A DNA stretch of 20,198 bases, from positions 1 through 20,198 of the forward strand of contig DAZF01000005.1 in assembly GCA_002507205.1 (NCBI GenBank), written 5' to 3'. Origin of the DNA: Methanolobus sp. UBA32 (lineage in GTDB: Archaea > Halobacteriota > Methanosarcinia > Methanosarcinales > Methanosarcinaceae). Below the pieces are notes generated by a model. The model saw only the letters and a list, made by a program, of their open reading frames with translations, was not told the DNA's origin and made no database searches. The position numbers and the translations under genes were made by a program. Below, piece after piece: positions 6,424 through 15,347 of the stretch (position 1 is the first letter of the stretch; each line of letters starts with the position of its first letter).

Positions 6424-7911
6424 ATGAAAACTAAAGTAGACTATTCTGAAGTGGAAACCACAACTGCAGAACCAGATGCAAGCTCGATGATTGAGACATT
6501 CAGAGCTATAGGTTACTCAGTAGAAACGGCAGTTGCAGATATTGTAGATAACTCAATAACTGCCAATGCCAAAAATATTTGGATAGACTATCAATGGAAA
6601 GGAGAAAACACCGTATTGTCAATTCTTGACGATGGCAATGGAATGAACGATGAAGAATTAATTCAAGCTATGCGTCCTGGTAGTAAAAATCCTTTAGATA
6701 CAAGAGATAAGAACGATTTAGGAAGATATGGTTTAGGACTAAAAACAGCTTCCTTCTCTCAAACACGAAAATTTTCAGTTTTTTCAAAAACAATCGACTC
6801 TGAGCCTTGTCTATGGAGTTGGGATTTGGATTTTGTAAATAAATCAAAATCATGGAACCTGATTAAATATTGTCCTGAAGAAAAAGTGTATATTGAAAAA
6901 ATAAACCAAGTAAACTCTGGAACGTGTGTGACATGGTGGGAATTAGATAGACTTACTAAAGGCGCTAAAGAAGACAGTGAGAATTCAAAAAATAAATTTA
7001 TGGAAGCAATGGAAAATGTTAAAGTGCATCTTTCGATGGTCTTTCACAGATTTATAGATGAAGGAATAAACATTTACTTCCAGAATCGAAAATTAAAACC
7101 ATGGGACCCTTTCATGATAGGTGCTAAAGGTTTGCAAGTAAAACCGGAAGTTAAGTTTAAAGATTGTGAAGCAAGTATCAAAGGATTTGTTTTACCCCAT
7201 AGATCAAAACTTTCACCTGAAGGCTACGATCATGGAAAAGGTCCAAAAGGTAACTGGACTGCGCATCAAGGATTTTATGTTTATCGTAACAAACGATTGC
7301 TTGTTGCAGGAGACTGGCTTGGCCTGTTCAAAAAAGAAGTCCACTATGATTTGTGCCGGATAAAAATTGATCTTACAAACAATGTTGATGAAGATTGGCA
7401 GATAGATATTAAAAAATCGATTGCAAGACCACCGTTAAAATATAGAGAACAAATAATATCTGTTGCAAAAGAAGTTCGTACTCAAGCTCTTGAAGTTTAC
7501 CGAAACAAAGGAAAAATATTGAAACGAAAATTGTCAAAAGATGAATATTTTCCTTTTTGGGAAGAGAGAGTCAGACATGGAAAAAGGTTTTACAAAATAA
7601 ATCGACAGCATCCATTATTAACTGAATTATTCTCAAAATCAGATGGCATTAGCAAAGAAATAGAACACGTTTTGCAATTCATCGAAGAAACTGTACCGGT
7701 TCCTCTGATTACACTTCAGGAGAATGAAAACAATACTCCACATGGGCAGCCCTTTGAAGGCAGGAATGATGACACTGTCAAAGATACCATGAAAGCCATG
7801 TATCAGAGTCTAATTTCAAAAGGGAAATGCTCCGACATGGCGAAAGCATTGATTTTGAATATTGAGCCTTTTAATTTTTATCCTCATTTTTTAGAACAGC
7901 TGGATGCCTGA
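6424..7911 (+). CDS. MORC/MutL-like GHKL ATPase of a restriction system (HATPase_c_3)
   Basis: 495 aa. The GHKL (Bergerat) ATP-binding fold is at the N-terminus: N-box VADIVDNSITA (37-47), DDGNGM (69-74; motif DxGxG) and the glycine-rich lid LGRYGLGLKTAS (99-110). GHKL ATPases of this kind dimerise on ATP binding and act as clamps on DNA. Prokaryotic MORC-type members are known from R-M gene clusters together with Z1 and nuclease genes. Asp39 occupies the place where MutL and gyrase have the catalytic Glu. Residues about 180-350 likely form the S5-type transducer domain; the rest is not assigned. It is the first gene of the operon and its TGA is two bases before the Z1 gene's ATG. The role as the clamp or sensor subunit is inferred. 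Confidence 0.88.
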   Translation: MKTKVDYSEVETTTAEPDASSMIETFRAIGYSVETAVADIVDNSITANAKNIWIDYQWKGENTVLSILDDGNGMNDEELIQAMRPGSKNPLDTRDKNDLGRYGLGLKTASFSQTRKFSVFSKTIDSEPCLWSWDLDFVNKSKSWNLIKYCPEEKVYIEKINQVNSGTCVTWWELDRLTKGAKEDSENSKNKFMEAMENVKVHLSMVFHRFIDEGINIYFQNRKLKPWDPFMIGAKGLQVKPEVKFKDCEASIKGFVLPHRSKLSPEGYDHGKGPKGNWTAHQGFYVYRNKRLLVAGDWLGLFKKEVHYDLCRIKIDLTNNVDEDWQIDIKKSIARPPLKYREQIISVAKEVRTQALEVYRNKGKILKRKLSKDEYFPFWEERVRHGKRFYKINRQHPLLTELFSKSDGISKEIEHVLQFIEETVPVPLITLQENENNTPHGQPFEGRNDDTVKDTMKAMYQSLISKGKCSDMAKALILNIEPFNFYPHFLEQLDA

Positions 7912-7913
7912 AA

Positions 7914-10685
7914 ATGTACAAAAAAGCAATTAGAACAATTAGAACTCTCTTACCTGAATCCGAATCTATTACCCGTGAAGAAGTTGAAAAAGCGGTTGAT
8001 TTAATATTAGCAATGGACATCTATGAAAATCTAGATAAAGAAAAACTAATTCGGGAAATAGAAGCAATCTATCGTATTAGACAAGACCAATACCAAATAA
8101 TTGAGAGGGACGACAGGAGAAATCCATGGCTCTACGATAAAAAATCACAGATTGATTTTGAAAAGGGTTTTTGGGGAAGATATAGAGAATATTTAAGTGA
8201 CGAAAAAAACTTTGCACCAGATACAATCAACAAACTAGATCACCTAACTGACAAAATACTTGATAGTTTATTTGATCCAACAAAAAACATTCAAATTGAT
8301 AAAAAAGGACTTGTTGTAGGACAAGTGCAATCGGGGAAAACTTCGAATTATACAGGATTGATATGTAAAGCTGCTGATTCAGGTTTTAGGTTAATAATTG
8401 TATTAGCAGGCATTCATAATAACCTCAGAAGTCAAACACAACTAAGATTGGATGAAGGTTTTCTTGGATTTGACACACAGCACGCAAGAGCATTTGATAG
8501 AAATAATATCCATATAGGAGTAGGACGTTTAGGTCATCCTCTGGTTGCCCATTCTTTAACTTCAAGTCTTGACCAAGGAGACTTTACAAAAGGTGCTGCA
8601 GATGCACTTGGATTGAATTTTAACACTAGCGAACCAATCATTGCTGTAATTAAGAAAAACCCACATGTCCTAAAAAGAATTCATAAATGGCTATCTGCAC
8701 AAACAACCGAGAACACTGAGATTGGAAAAATAATAAGGGATAAAGCTTTACTTTTGATTGATGATGAAGCAGACAATGCTTCAATTAATATATCAAATGA
8801 CCCTGATAAGAGAAGTACAATCAATAACTGGATTACTAAAATATTAAGCTTGTTTGGTAAAAATGCGTATGTTGGATATACAGCAACACCATTTGCAAAT
8901 ATATTCATACCATTAGAAGAAGATAATTTATTTCCAAGGGATTTTATAATCAACATCCCCGCACCTTCTAATCATATTGGACCGGACAAAGTGTTTGGGT
9001 TTAATTTTGTCGAAAATGAACAAGAATCTGAAACAACTTTACCGATTGTAAGCCGCATTGAGGACTATGATTCATTTGTTCCAGACAAACATAAAAATTA
9101 TGATCAATTGCCAAGTGAACTCCCAAATTCATTGAAGCTTGCAATTCGATGTTTTATAATTACTTGTGCAATTCGAAGGCTTAGAGGAGATACTAAAGCA
9201 CATAATTCCATGCTCATCCACGTATCACGCTTTGTTAGGTGGCAGAATCATATTACTCAATTGGTTGAAAATCAGTTTGACTATTATAGAAGAGGAATCG
9301 ATCAGAATGATCCTACCATCATTGGAGATTTTAGAAACACATTTGAAACTGATGTAGACGGCTACAATTCTTATGTTACAATTTCTAATCAGATTCGTAA
9401 CTCAAAATTAAGTTCAATTGATTCCCAAATTCAAACCCATGAATGGAAAGATGTTTTAGCTCATCTAAATGATGCTTCTTCAAGAATTAATGTAAAAGCG
9501 ATTCATGGTGGATCAGGAGAATCACTTGACTACTATGAACACAAAAATGGATACTCAGTTATTGCTATTGGGGGAAACAAGTTATCAAGAGGTTTGACAC
9601 TTGAAGGATTATCAGTCAGTTATTATTTAAGAGCCTCGAGAATGTACGACACATTAATGCAAATGGGTCGCTGGTTTGGGTATAGGAATGGTTATGTTGA
9701 TATTTGCCGTTTGTTTACAAGTAGAGAACTAAATGAATGGTTCTGCCATATAACTCGTGCTTCTGAAGAATTGCGAGAAGACTTTGATTATATGTCAAAT
9801 ATTGCCGGGGCATCTCCTGAACAATATGCTTTGAAAGTCCGTACTCATCCTGGAGTTTTGCAAATTTCTGCAACAAATAAACTACGTTCTGCAACTAATA
9901 TACAAGTTTCATGGGCTGGTAGGTTAGTTGAACTGTACGAATTCAAAAAAGACATTGACATTATAAAAAAGAACTTAACTACTACTCGAAATTTCATATC
10001 AAAACTATCTCCAAATTTCATATTAAAAGAAAAAGCTTATTTGTGGTTAGACATTCCTGCTCTAGATATTATTTCCTTTTTAGAAGGATTTCAGTCTATC
10101 GAAAATTTGAAGGCATACAATCCTCAAAATTTGGCCCGATTTATAAGTAAACAATTGCCAAATAAAGAATTTACTCAATGGAGGGTCGCATTAATGTCAA
10201 AAAATGGAGCATCTCATTTCACAGATTTTGAAATATCAGGCTCTATTTATAATATCGGTCAGTGGAAAAGAACTCAAGATACCAGTAATTCCAATAGCGA
10301 TGTCTATTACATCAGAAAGTCTCATATAATCAGTCCAAAAGATGAAATGCTAGATTTAACAGATCAAGAATATGAAGAAGCAATGCAATTGACTCGTGAA
10401 CAAAGGAAAAAAAGCAAGAAAAATGGAGATCCGGCATATCCAAGTGGAGAAATCATTAGAAACAAAATAAGAGATCCAGCGAAGCCTTTGCTATTAATTT
10501 ATTTGTTAGATCCCGAAGAAAGTGAAACTGAAATGCCTGAAAACTGTGAGCCATTCATAGGATATGCAATCAGTTTCCCTAAAAGCGAATATGATGTTGC
10601 TGAATCTTACGCTGTCAATGAAGAACTACTTGATAGATTCAATATAGAAGATGATTTTGATGACTATGACGAAAACGAAGATTAA
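7914..10685 (+). CDS. Z1-domain SF2 helicase-like ATPase (endonuclease motor subunit)
   Basis: 923 aa. Walker A is GQVQSGKTSN (136-145), Walker B is a true DEAD box in LLIDDEADNAS (281-290), and motif III is GYTATPFANIF (321-331). Late motifs GGNKLSRGLTLEG and QMGRWFGYR (583-591) are hallmarks of the Z1 domain (PF10593). Characterised relatives are the helicase-like subunits of the ATP-dependent NgoAVII and CglI restriction systems, in which a Z1 protein works with a separate nuclease subunit. Here the likely nuclease partner is the downstream DUF4420 protein. The N-terminal 130 residues are helical and possibly an adaptor. The gene is coupled to the MORC gene (2-nt gap) and overlaps the next gene by 20-35 nt. 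The acidic C-terminus (DDFDDYDENED) is encoded in the overlap. Confidence 0.93.
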   Translation: MYKKAIRTIRTLLPESESITREEVEKAVDLILAMDIYENLDKEKLIREIEAIYRIRQDQYQIIERDDRRNPWLYDKKSQIDFEKGFWGRYREYLSDEKNFAPDTINKLDHLTDKILDSLFDPTKNIQIDKKGLVVGQVQSGKTSNYTGLICKAADSGFRLIIVLAGIHNNLRSQTQLRLDEGFLGFDTQHARAFDRNNIHIGVGRLGHPLVAHSLTSSLDQGDFTKGAADALGLNFNTSEPIIAVIKKNPHVLKRIHKWLSAQTTENTEIGKIIRDKALLLIDDEADNASINISNDPDKRSTINNWITKILSLFGKNAYVGYTATPFANIFIPLEEDNLFPRDFIINIPAPSNHIGPDKVFGFNFVENEQESETTLPIVSRIEDYDSFVPDKHKNYDQLPSELPNSLKLAIRCFIITCAIRRLRGDTKAHNSMLIHVSRFVRWQNHITQLVENQFDYYRRGIDQNDPTIIGDFRNTFETDVDGYNSYVTISNQIRNSKLSSIDSQIQTHEWKDVLAHLNDASSRINVKAIHGGSGESLDYYEHKNGYSVIAIGGNKLSRGLTLEGLSVSYYLRASRMYDTLMQMGRWFGYRNGYVDICRLFTSRELNEWFCHITRASEELREDFDYMSNIAGASPEQYALKVRTHPGVLQISATNKLRSATNIQVSWAGRLVELYEFKKDIDIIKKNLTTTRNFISKLSPNFILKEKAYLWLDIPALDIISFLEGFQSIENLKAYNPQNLARFISKQLPNKEFTQWRVALMSKNGASHFTDFEISGSIYNIGQWKRTQDTSNSNSDVYYIRKSHIISPKDEMLDLTDQEYEEAMQLTREQRKKSKKNGDPAYPSGEIIRNKIRDPAKPLLLIYLLDPEESETEMPENCEPFIGYAISFPKSEYDVAESYAVNEELLDRFNIEDDFDDYDENED

Positions 10686-11667
10686 TACGATTTGGGAAGA
10701 ACTTGAAAAAGATAAATCATTTAAAAGTGGCTTGCTATATAAACGCTATTCTGCAAAAGTAAAACCTGATATTTATGTAGCACTTAAAGCCCCGGAAAAT
10801 TTGCGTTGTATTGCGGTTAATATCAGTTCGTCTTCAAAAATAAACATTGACAAATTAAATGAGTTTAAAGATATAAAGCTCGAACTAATGCATGATGAGA
10901 AAAGTCCAAACAAACAATTTTTTCTCATCTTGTTATTGAACTCACAGCACAAAGATGTCTTTTCAACCTTGTGTCAGGATTTAATGTGTGGCGTTTCAGA
11001 AATATATGAAGAGAGTATATTAATCGACACACTTTATGAACGTCTGTTTAAGTGGACATTGTTATTTGAAAAACTTGGAACACAAGGCTTATCGGAAAGT
11101 TCACAAAGAGGATTATTTGGAGAATTGTATTTTCTCCGAAAATATCTTTCAAAATATACAGATTACGCGAATTGTGTAGATTCCTGGGTGGGACCGGAGA
11201 ATGCAATTCAGGATTTTCAGTATTCAGACTGGGCAGTCGAAGTAAAAACAACACATGGGAACAATCATCAAAAAATCCATATCAGCAGTGAGAGACAATT
11301 GGATGATTCCATTGTTCCAAATCTTTTTCTGTACCATTTGTCTATTGACATTCGGAAAGAGCATGGAGAAACATTAAATTCAATAATCCAAGACATTCTT
11401 GATGTTCTGACCAAAGACACAATTGCCACACATATCTTTAAATTAAAACTGCTGAATGCAGGTTATTTTGAAAGGCACAGTACCCTCTATGATGATATGG
11501 GATACAAAATACGGCAAGAAAATATATACACAATCATCGGAGATTTTCCAAGGATTACAGAAAAACAAATCCTAACCGGAGTGGGTGACGTAAAGTATTC
11601 CATCGTACTATCAGAATCGGAATCATGGAGAATCGGTGAATCTGATATTTTCAATCATATTTCTTAA
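10651..11667 (+). CDS. PD-(D/E)XK nuclease-like protein (DUF4420)
   Basis: 338 aa from ATG 10651; in-frame ATGs at 10660 and 10666 are equally possible and give 335 or 333 aa. The core reads RGLFGELYFL (Glu158), then WVGPENAIQDFQYSDWAVEVKTT with Asp193, Glu197 and Lys199, which is a complete E...D-x3-E-x-K active site of the restriction-endonuclease fold. DUF4420 proteins are predicted nucleases found in Z1/MORC clusters. In this operon it is the likely DNA-cutting subunit driven by the Z1 ATPase. Its start lies inside the Z1 gene's 3' end and its stop is 11 nt before the AIPR ATG. Cleavage activity is inferred from the motif only. Confidence 0.85.
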   Translation: MILMTMTKTKINTIWEELEKDKSFKSGLLYKRYSAKVKPDIYVALKAPENLRCIAVNISSSSKINIDKLNEFKDIKLELMHDEKSPNKQFFLILLLNSQHKDVFSTLCQDLMCGVSEIYEESILIDTLYERLFKWTLLFEKLGTQGLSESSQRGLFGELYFLRKYLSKYTDYANCVDSWVGPENAIQDFQYSDWAVEVKTTHGNNHQKIHISSERQLDDSIVPNLFLYHLSIDIRKEHGETLNSIIQDILDVLTKDTIATHIFKLKLLNAGYFERHSTLYDDMGYKIRQENIYTIIGDFPRITEKQILTGVGDVKYSIVLSESESWRIGESDIFNHIS

Positions 11668-11678
11668 GGTTGGTTTCA

Positions 11679-14024
11679 ATGTTTGAAAATAAAGAACTAC
11701 AGAATTTCTACATCGATCAGCAAGAGGAAATAAAATCTACTCTAGTATCAGATGAGGAAGGGACAACCCCGGAACAGATTTTTACAGAAATGACCCTTTC
11801 TTTACTGGCTGATGCTGGTGAAACTGAAAACTACAGAGTCAGCTATGATGAAAAAGTCAACAAGAGAGGAATTGAACATAAAATTAATGCATATTCACTT
11901 TATGAGAATTATGAAACACTTGACTTGTTTATCACACTTTATTTTGATAGTGATAATATTCAATCCGTCACAAAAAAAGATGTAGATAGATCAACAGAGA
12001 GATTATCTAAATTTTTTAAAAATGCTATACTTAATGACTATATTGATAAAATAGAAGAATCATCCCAAATTTTCGACTTATCTCATACTTTAGCAAATGT
12101 GAATGAAGTAAAAGAGCTATTAACACGAGTAAATATATTTGTTCTGACAAACGGACAAGTAAAATCAGATATCAAGTTTTCAGACACTGTTGATAAGTAT
12201 CCTGTCTTTTACCGAGTAATTGATCTGGATTACATATTTAATATTTCTGAAAAATCAAGGGTACCGATTGAGATTGAATTTGCTGACAGTGGATTTCAAT
12301 TACCCTGCATAGTAAACGACAATGAAAATGATGATTATCAATCTTATCTGGCAATTATACCAGGAGATGCTCTAATTGATATATACGAACAATATGGTCC
12401 ACGTTTACTGGAACAAAATGTTCGTTCATTTCTCCAATTTACAGGAAAGTATAATAAAGGCATACGCAACACAATATTAAATGAACCGCATATGTTTTTA
12501 GCTTTCAACAATGGAATAGCCGCTACTGCAGAAGAAATAGAATTGTACAATCTTCCAAACAATAAAGGAAAAGCAATTGCTCACGTTAAAGACTTTCAAA
12601 TAGTAAATGGCGGACAAACAACTGCATCAATATATCATACATGGAAACAAAATAAATCGATTGACACTTCAAAGATATTTGTTCAACTAAAAATTACAAT
12701 AGTCAAAAATAGAGACAATTTTGGAGAGATAATTGGAAAAATTGCAGAATACGCAAATACACAAAATAAAGTATCTGCTGCAGACCTAAGCGCAAACAGA
12801 GAAAACCACATCGTACTTGAAAATCTTTCAAGGACTATTTGGGCTCCCCCTGCAAAAGATCAGGTTCAACAAACACGTTGGTTTTTTGAAAGAGCCAGAG
12901 GACAATATAAAAATGCAAGATTAAGAGAAGGGTTTACAGTTTCAAGAAAAAAAGCATTTGACATTAAAAATCCAAAAAGCCAAGTATTGACAAAAGAAAA
13001 TATTGCAAAGTATATTAATACGTGGAAAGAAGTTTATAAAGGAAGTAAGCTTGTTATTGGGCCCCATATTGTAGTGAGGGGAAACCAAAAAAATTATTCT
13101 CATTTCTTAAATTACAACTATAAAGAAGTACCTGATAGCATTTTTTTTGAAGATACTGTTGCAAAAGCAATCTTGTTCAAGGCTTCTGAAAAAATATATG
13201 GAGTTAAACCAAATTCAATTGGCGATATGCGATACATAACAGTTCCGTACTCTATTGGATGGCTTGGATTCAAACTAGGATATAAGCTTGATTTATATAA
13301 AATCTGGAAAAATCAAGAATCAAGTGATAATCTGAAATCCACACTCCGGGAAATTATGATTAACCTAGAACAATTTATAAAAGATAATGCACCAGGATCA
13401 TTATATGGAGAATGGGCAAAAAAAGAAGAATGCTGGAACAAAGTCAAACAACAAGATTTTATCATCGATCTTAGTGTCTTGAAAGATGATTTGGAAAATG
13501 AAAGAACATCTAAGCGTAAAAATATAAGTGAAAAAGATATTGAAGACTCATTAATTCAAAGCGAGATTGAACTTATAAAATCAATCCCCTTAAGCAAGTG
13601 GAATCAAATAAGTAAAATAGGATATTTCATAGAAGGGCTTACTCCGGTTTTGAAAAGTAGAGTAATCAATATTATGTCTGCATTAAAAATGAATAAGTCA
13701 TTATCTGAAAAGCAAAGAAAAGATGCTATTACTATAATTGATATAATCGTTCATAAAGCTCCTGATTTTTTTGATGAGGATGAGCAAAACAACAAACAAA
13801 TAAGAACTAGTAATACTACGGATAGTAGCGGATCAGCAGAAATAACACCTTCTTTATTGATGAAAATGGTTGAGTGGGATACAAAAGCAAGAGTCCTTTC
13901 TCATAAAGAACTGCTTTACATATCAGAGTTTACATATGGAAGCAAAAAACTTAATTCATTCCATAAACACAATGTATCAAGGCATTTGCAAACTTTGATT
14001 AAAGCTGGGTTTGAAGCGGACTAG
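11679..14024 (+). CDS. AIPR protein (abortive infection phage resistance family)
   Basis: 781 aa from ATG 11679. A TTG at 11670 would add three residues, but the ATG has AAGG at 11666-11669, nine bases upstream, and is preferred. Family hallmarks in order are YEQYGPRLLEQNVRSFLQ, KGIRNTI, FLAFNNGIAATAEEI, FQIVNGGQTTASIYH and ANTQNKVSAADLSANRENH, covering about residues 235-385 (PF10592). The first described AIPR-type protein came from a lactococcal abortive infection system; the biochemical role is unsettled. The protein is longer than minimal family members, with about 350 further residues and a low-complexity linker (SNTTDSSGSAE) before a helical C-terminus. It is the last gene of the operon and converges on dcm across a 45-bp gap. 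It may sense or bind foreign DNA for the complex; this is inference. Confidence 0.92.
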   Translation: MFENKELQNFYIDQQEEIKSTLVSDEEGTTPEQIFTEMTLSLLADAGETENYRVSYDEKVNKRGIEHKINAYSLYENYETLDLFITLYFDSDNIQSVTKKDVDRSTERLSKFFKNAILNDYIDKIEESSQIFDLSHTLANVNEVKELLTRVNIFVLTNGQVKSDIKFSDTVDKYPVFYRVIDLDYIFNISEKSRVPIEIEFADSGFQLPCIVNDNENDDYQSYLAIIPGDALIDIYEQYGPRLLEQNVRSFLQFTGKYNKGIRNTILNEPHMFLAFNNGIAATAEEIELYNLPNNKGKAIAHVKDFQIVNGGQTTASIYHTWKQNKSIDTSKIFVQLKITIVKNRDNFGEIIGKIAEYANTQNKVSAADLSANRENHIVLENLSRTIWAPPAKDQVQQTRWFFERARGQYKNARLREGFTVSRKKAFDIKNPKSQVLTKENIAKYINTWKEVYKGSKLVIGPHIVVRGNQKNYSHFLNYNYKEVPDSIFFEDTVAKAILFKASEKIYGVKPNSIGDMRYITVPYSIGWLGFKLGYKLDLYKIWKNQESSDNLKSTLREIMINLEQFIKDNAPGSLYGEWAKKEECWNKVKQQDFIIDLSVLKDDLENERTSKRKNISEKDIEDSLIQSEIELIKSIPLSKWNQISKIGYFIEGLTPVLKSRVINIMSALKMNKSLSEKQRKDAITIIDIIVHKAPDFFDEDEQNNKQIRTSNTTDSSGSAEITPSLLMKMVEWDTKARVLSHKELLYISEFTYGSKKLNSFHKHNVSRHLQTLIKAGFEAD

Positions 14025-14069
14025 AATAAAACCATTATAATTAGAACTTACTTATAAAGTAATAATCTG
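14025..14069. terminator. Convergent AIPR/dcm gap with weak AT-rich hairpin
   Basis: TTACTT (14048-14053), ATA, AAGTAA (14057-14062) is a perfect but AT-rich 6-bp inverted repeat in the 45-bp gap between converging stop codons. It could serve as a weak bidirectional terminator. Confidence 0.25.
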
Positions 14070-15332
14070 CTAACACCAAGCATCTTTTAATTTTTCTGCG
14101 ATTTTTTGAGATAATAATACAGGTACTGCATTACCTATTTGCTTATACGCAGCAGTACGCCCAGGTTTACCAGAGACACTTTCAAAAAAATAATCATCCG
14201 GGAAAGTTTGCAGGCGAGCTGCTTCTCTTGGAGTAAGTGATCTGTTTTGTTTGATGTCAGGGTGAATATAATGATGGCCGTCTTTGCATATATGTGCCAC
14301 AACAGTGTGAGATGATTCCATGTCTGCAGCGACTACTTTAAAACGGTCCAGAAAAGAAGATCGATTATTATGCGTTTTTAATGAGTCAGGTAAGTCATTG
14401 TAATCTAAGCGATCACATTTTTTATTCCATTTTTGGACAGCAATCCGATATATTTCAAGATCCTGATCTGTATTTGGTCGTGCCTGGTGTAATGTAACCT
14501 CTAAACTACCATTCCGTATCCCTGAGTCATAAAGATAGGTACCATCATATTTTTCTAACTTACAAGGAAATAAGGACCCACCTCCTGCATTTAATTTTGG
14601 CAGATCTTCAAAAAGTTCACTTACACTTACATTGGGATTCCAGACACTTAATTCAGGATAAAAATCCCTTTCTTTTCCTCTTTTACCAACCAAAATTATA
14701 CGTTTTCTTTTCTGAAGTACACCATAATCATCTGCTGCAAGAACTCTGTATTCTGTTTCATATCCTGCATCTCGGAAAAGATCCTGCATCATATCAAAAT
14801 ACAAAGTTCCTTCCGGGGACTTTGCAGATAGCAGACCAGTTACATTTTCAAATACAAAATAACGGGGTTTGTATTTTTTTAAGAATTCTGCATAGTAGAC
14901 AAAAAGATAATTTCTCTTGTCACCCTTCATTTGGTTAGAATCACGCGCCCTTCCTACAAGTGAATAAGCCTGACAAGGAGGACCACCGATGACAAGATCA
15001 AGTGACTGACCATCTAATAACTCATCGATCTCAGAGAAAATAACAGGCAATGAATCTTCGCTTATCTCTGAATTAATTACTGAACTTATTAGTGATTCAG
15101 GAACTGAATCATATAATTGAGAACGGCTTATTTTTCCACGGAGATAATTGTCATAGATTTCAATTTCACCATGCTTTTTAAGCCAATGATATGCTGCCCT
15201 TGTCTTCAAAGTATAACAGGCTGCAACATCCATTTCAACGTGTGCAATTGGAGAGTAACCTGCCCTGATGAATCCTTCAGACAAACCGCCCGCACCAGCG
15301 AATAAATCCAAGAATGTAATAGGTTTACTCAC
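14070..15332 (-). CDS. dcm: DNA (cytosine-5-)-methyltransferase
   Basis: 420 aa from the GTG at 15332-15330. The reading frame extends to a TTG at 15347, but GGAG lies nine bases before the GTG, and the GTG yields MSKPITFLDLFAGAGG, the usual family start, so the GTG is preferred. C5-methyltransferase motifs, numbered from the GTG: motif I FLDLFAGAGGLSEGF, motif IV GGPPCQAYS with the catalytic Cys120, motif VI FENVTG (161-166), motif VIII QKRKR (207-211), and motif X QIGNAVP near the C-terminus. The target-recognition region lies between motifs VIII and IX; the site cannot be predicted. It is expected to protect the host genome from the MORC-Z1 nuclease system, and Vsr corrects deaminated 5mC. 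It is transcribed convergently to the operon and shares an upstream motif with vsr. Confidence 0.93.
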   Translation of the reverse strand: MSKPITFLDLFAGAGGLSEGFIRAGYSPIAHVEMDVAACYTLKTRAAYHWLKKHGEIEIYDNYLRGKISRSQLYDSVPESLISSVINSEISEDSLPVIFSEIDELLDGQSLDLVIGGPPCQAYSLVGRARDSNQMKGDKRNYLFVYYAEFLKKYKPRYFVFENVTGLLSAKSPEGTLYFDMMQDLFRDAGYETEYRVLAADDYGVLQKRKRIILVGKRGKERDFYPELSVWNPNVSVSELFEDLPKLNAGGGSLFPCKLEKYDGTYLYDSGIRNGSLEVTLHQARPNTDQDLEIYRIAVQKWNKKCDRLDYNDLPDSLKTHNNRSSFLDRFKVVAADMESSHTVVAHICKDGHHYIHPDIKQNRSLTPREAARLQTFPDDYFFESVSGKPGRTAAYKQIGNAVPVLLSQKIAEKLKDAWC

Positions 15333-15347
15333 GTTACTAATCTCCAA

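Larger units (their letters stand above)
5639..15332. other. Defence island: vsr, MORC ATPase, Z1 ATPase, PD-(D/E)XK nuclease, AIPR, dcm
   Basis: Six adjacent genes with no unrelated gene between them. vsr and dcm form the outer minus-strand ends and the four-gene operon is on the plus strand. A hand count of sample lines gives about one third GC inside (for example 19 of 60 at 8881-8940) against about one half in ugd (30 of 60 at 16561-16620). This points to horizontal acquisition. The gene set corresponds to the MORC/MutL-like R-M systems predicted by comparative genomics. No integrase and no clear attachment sites were seen. Confidence 0.8.
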
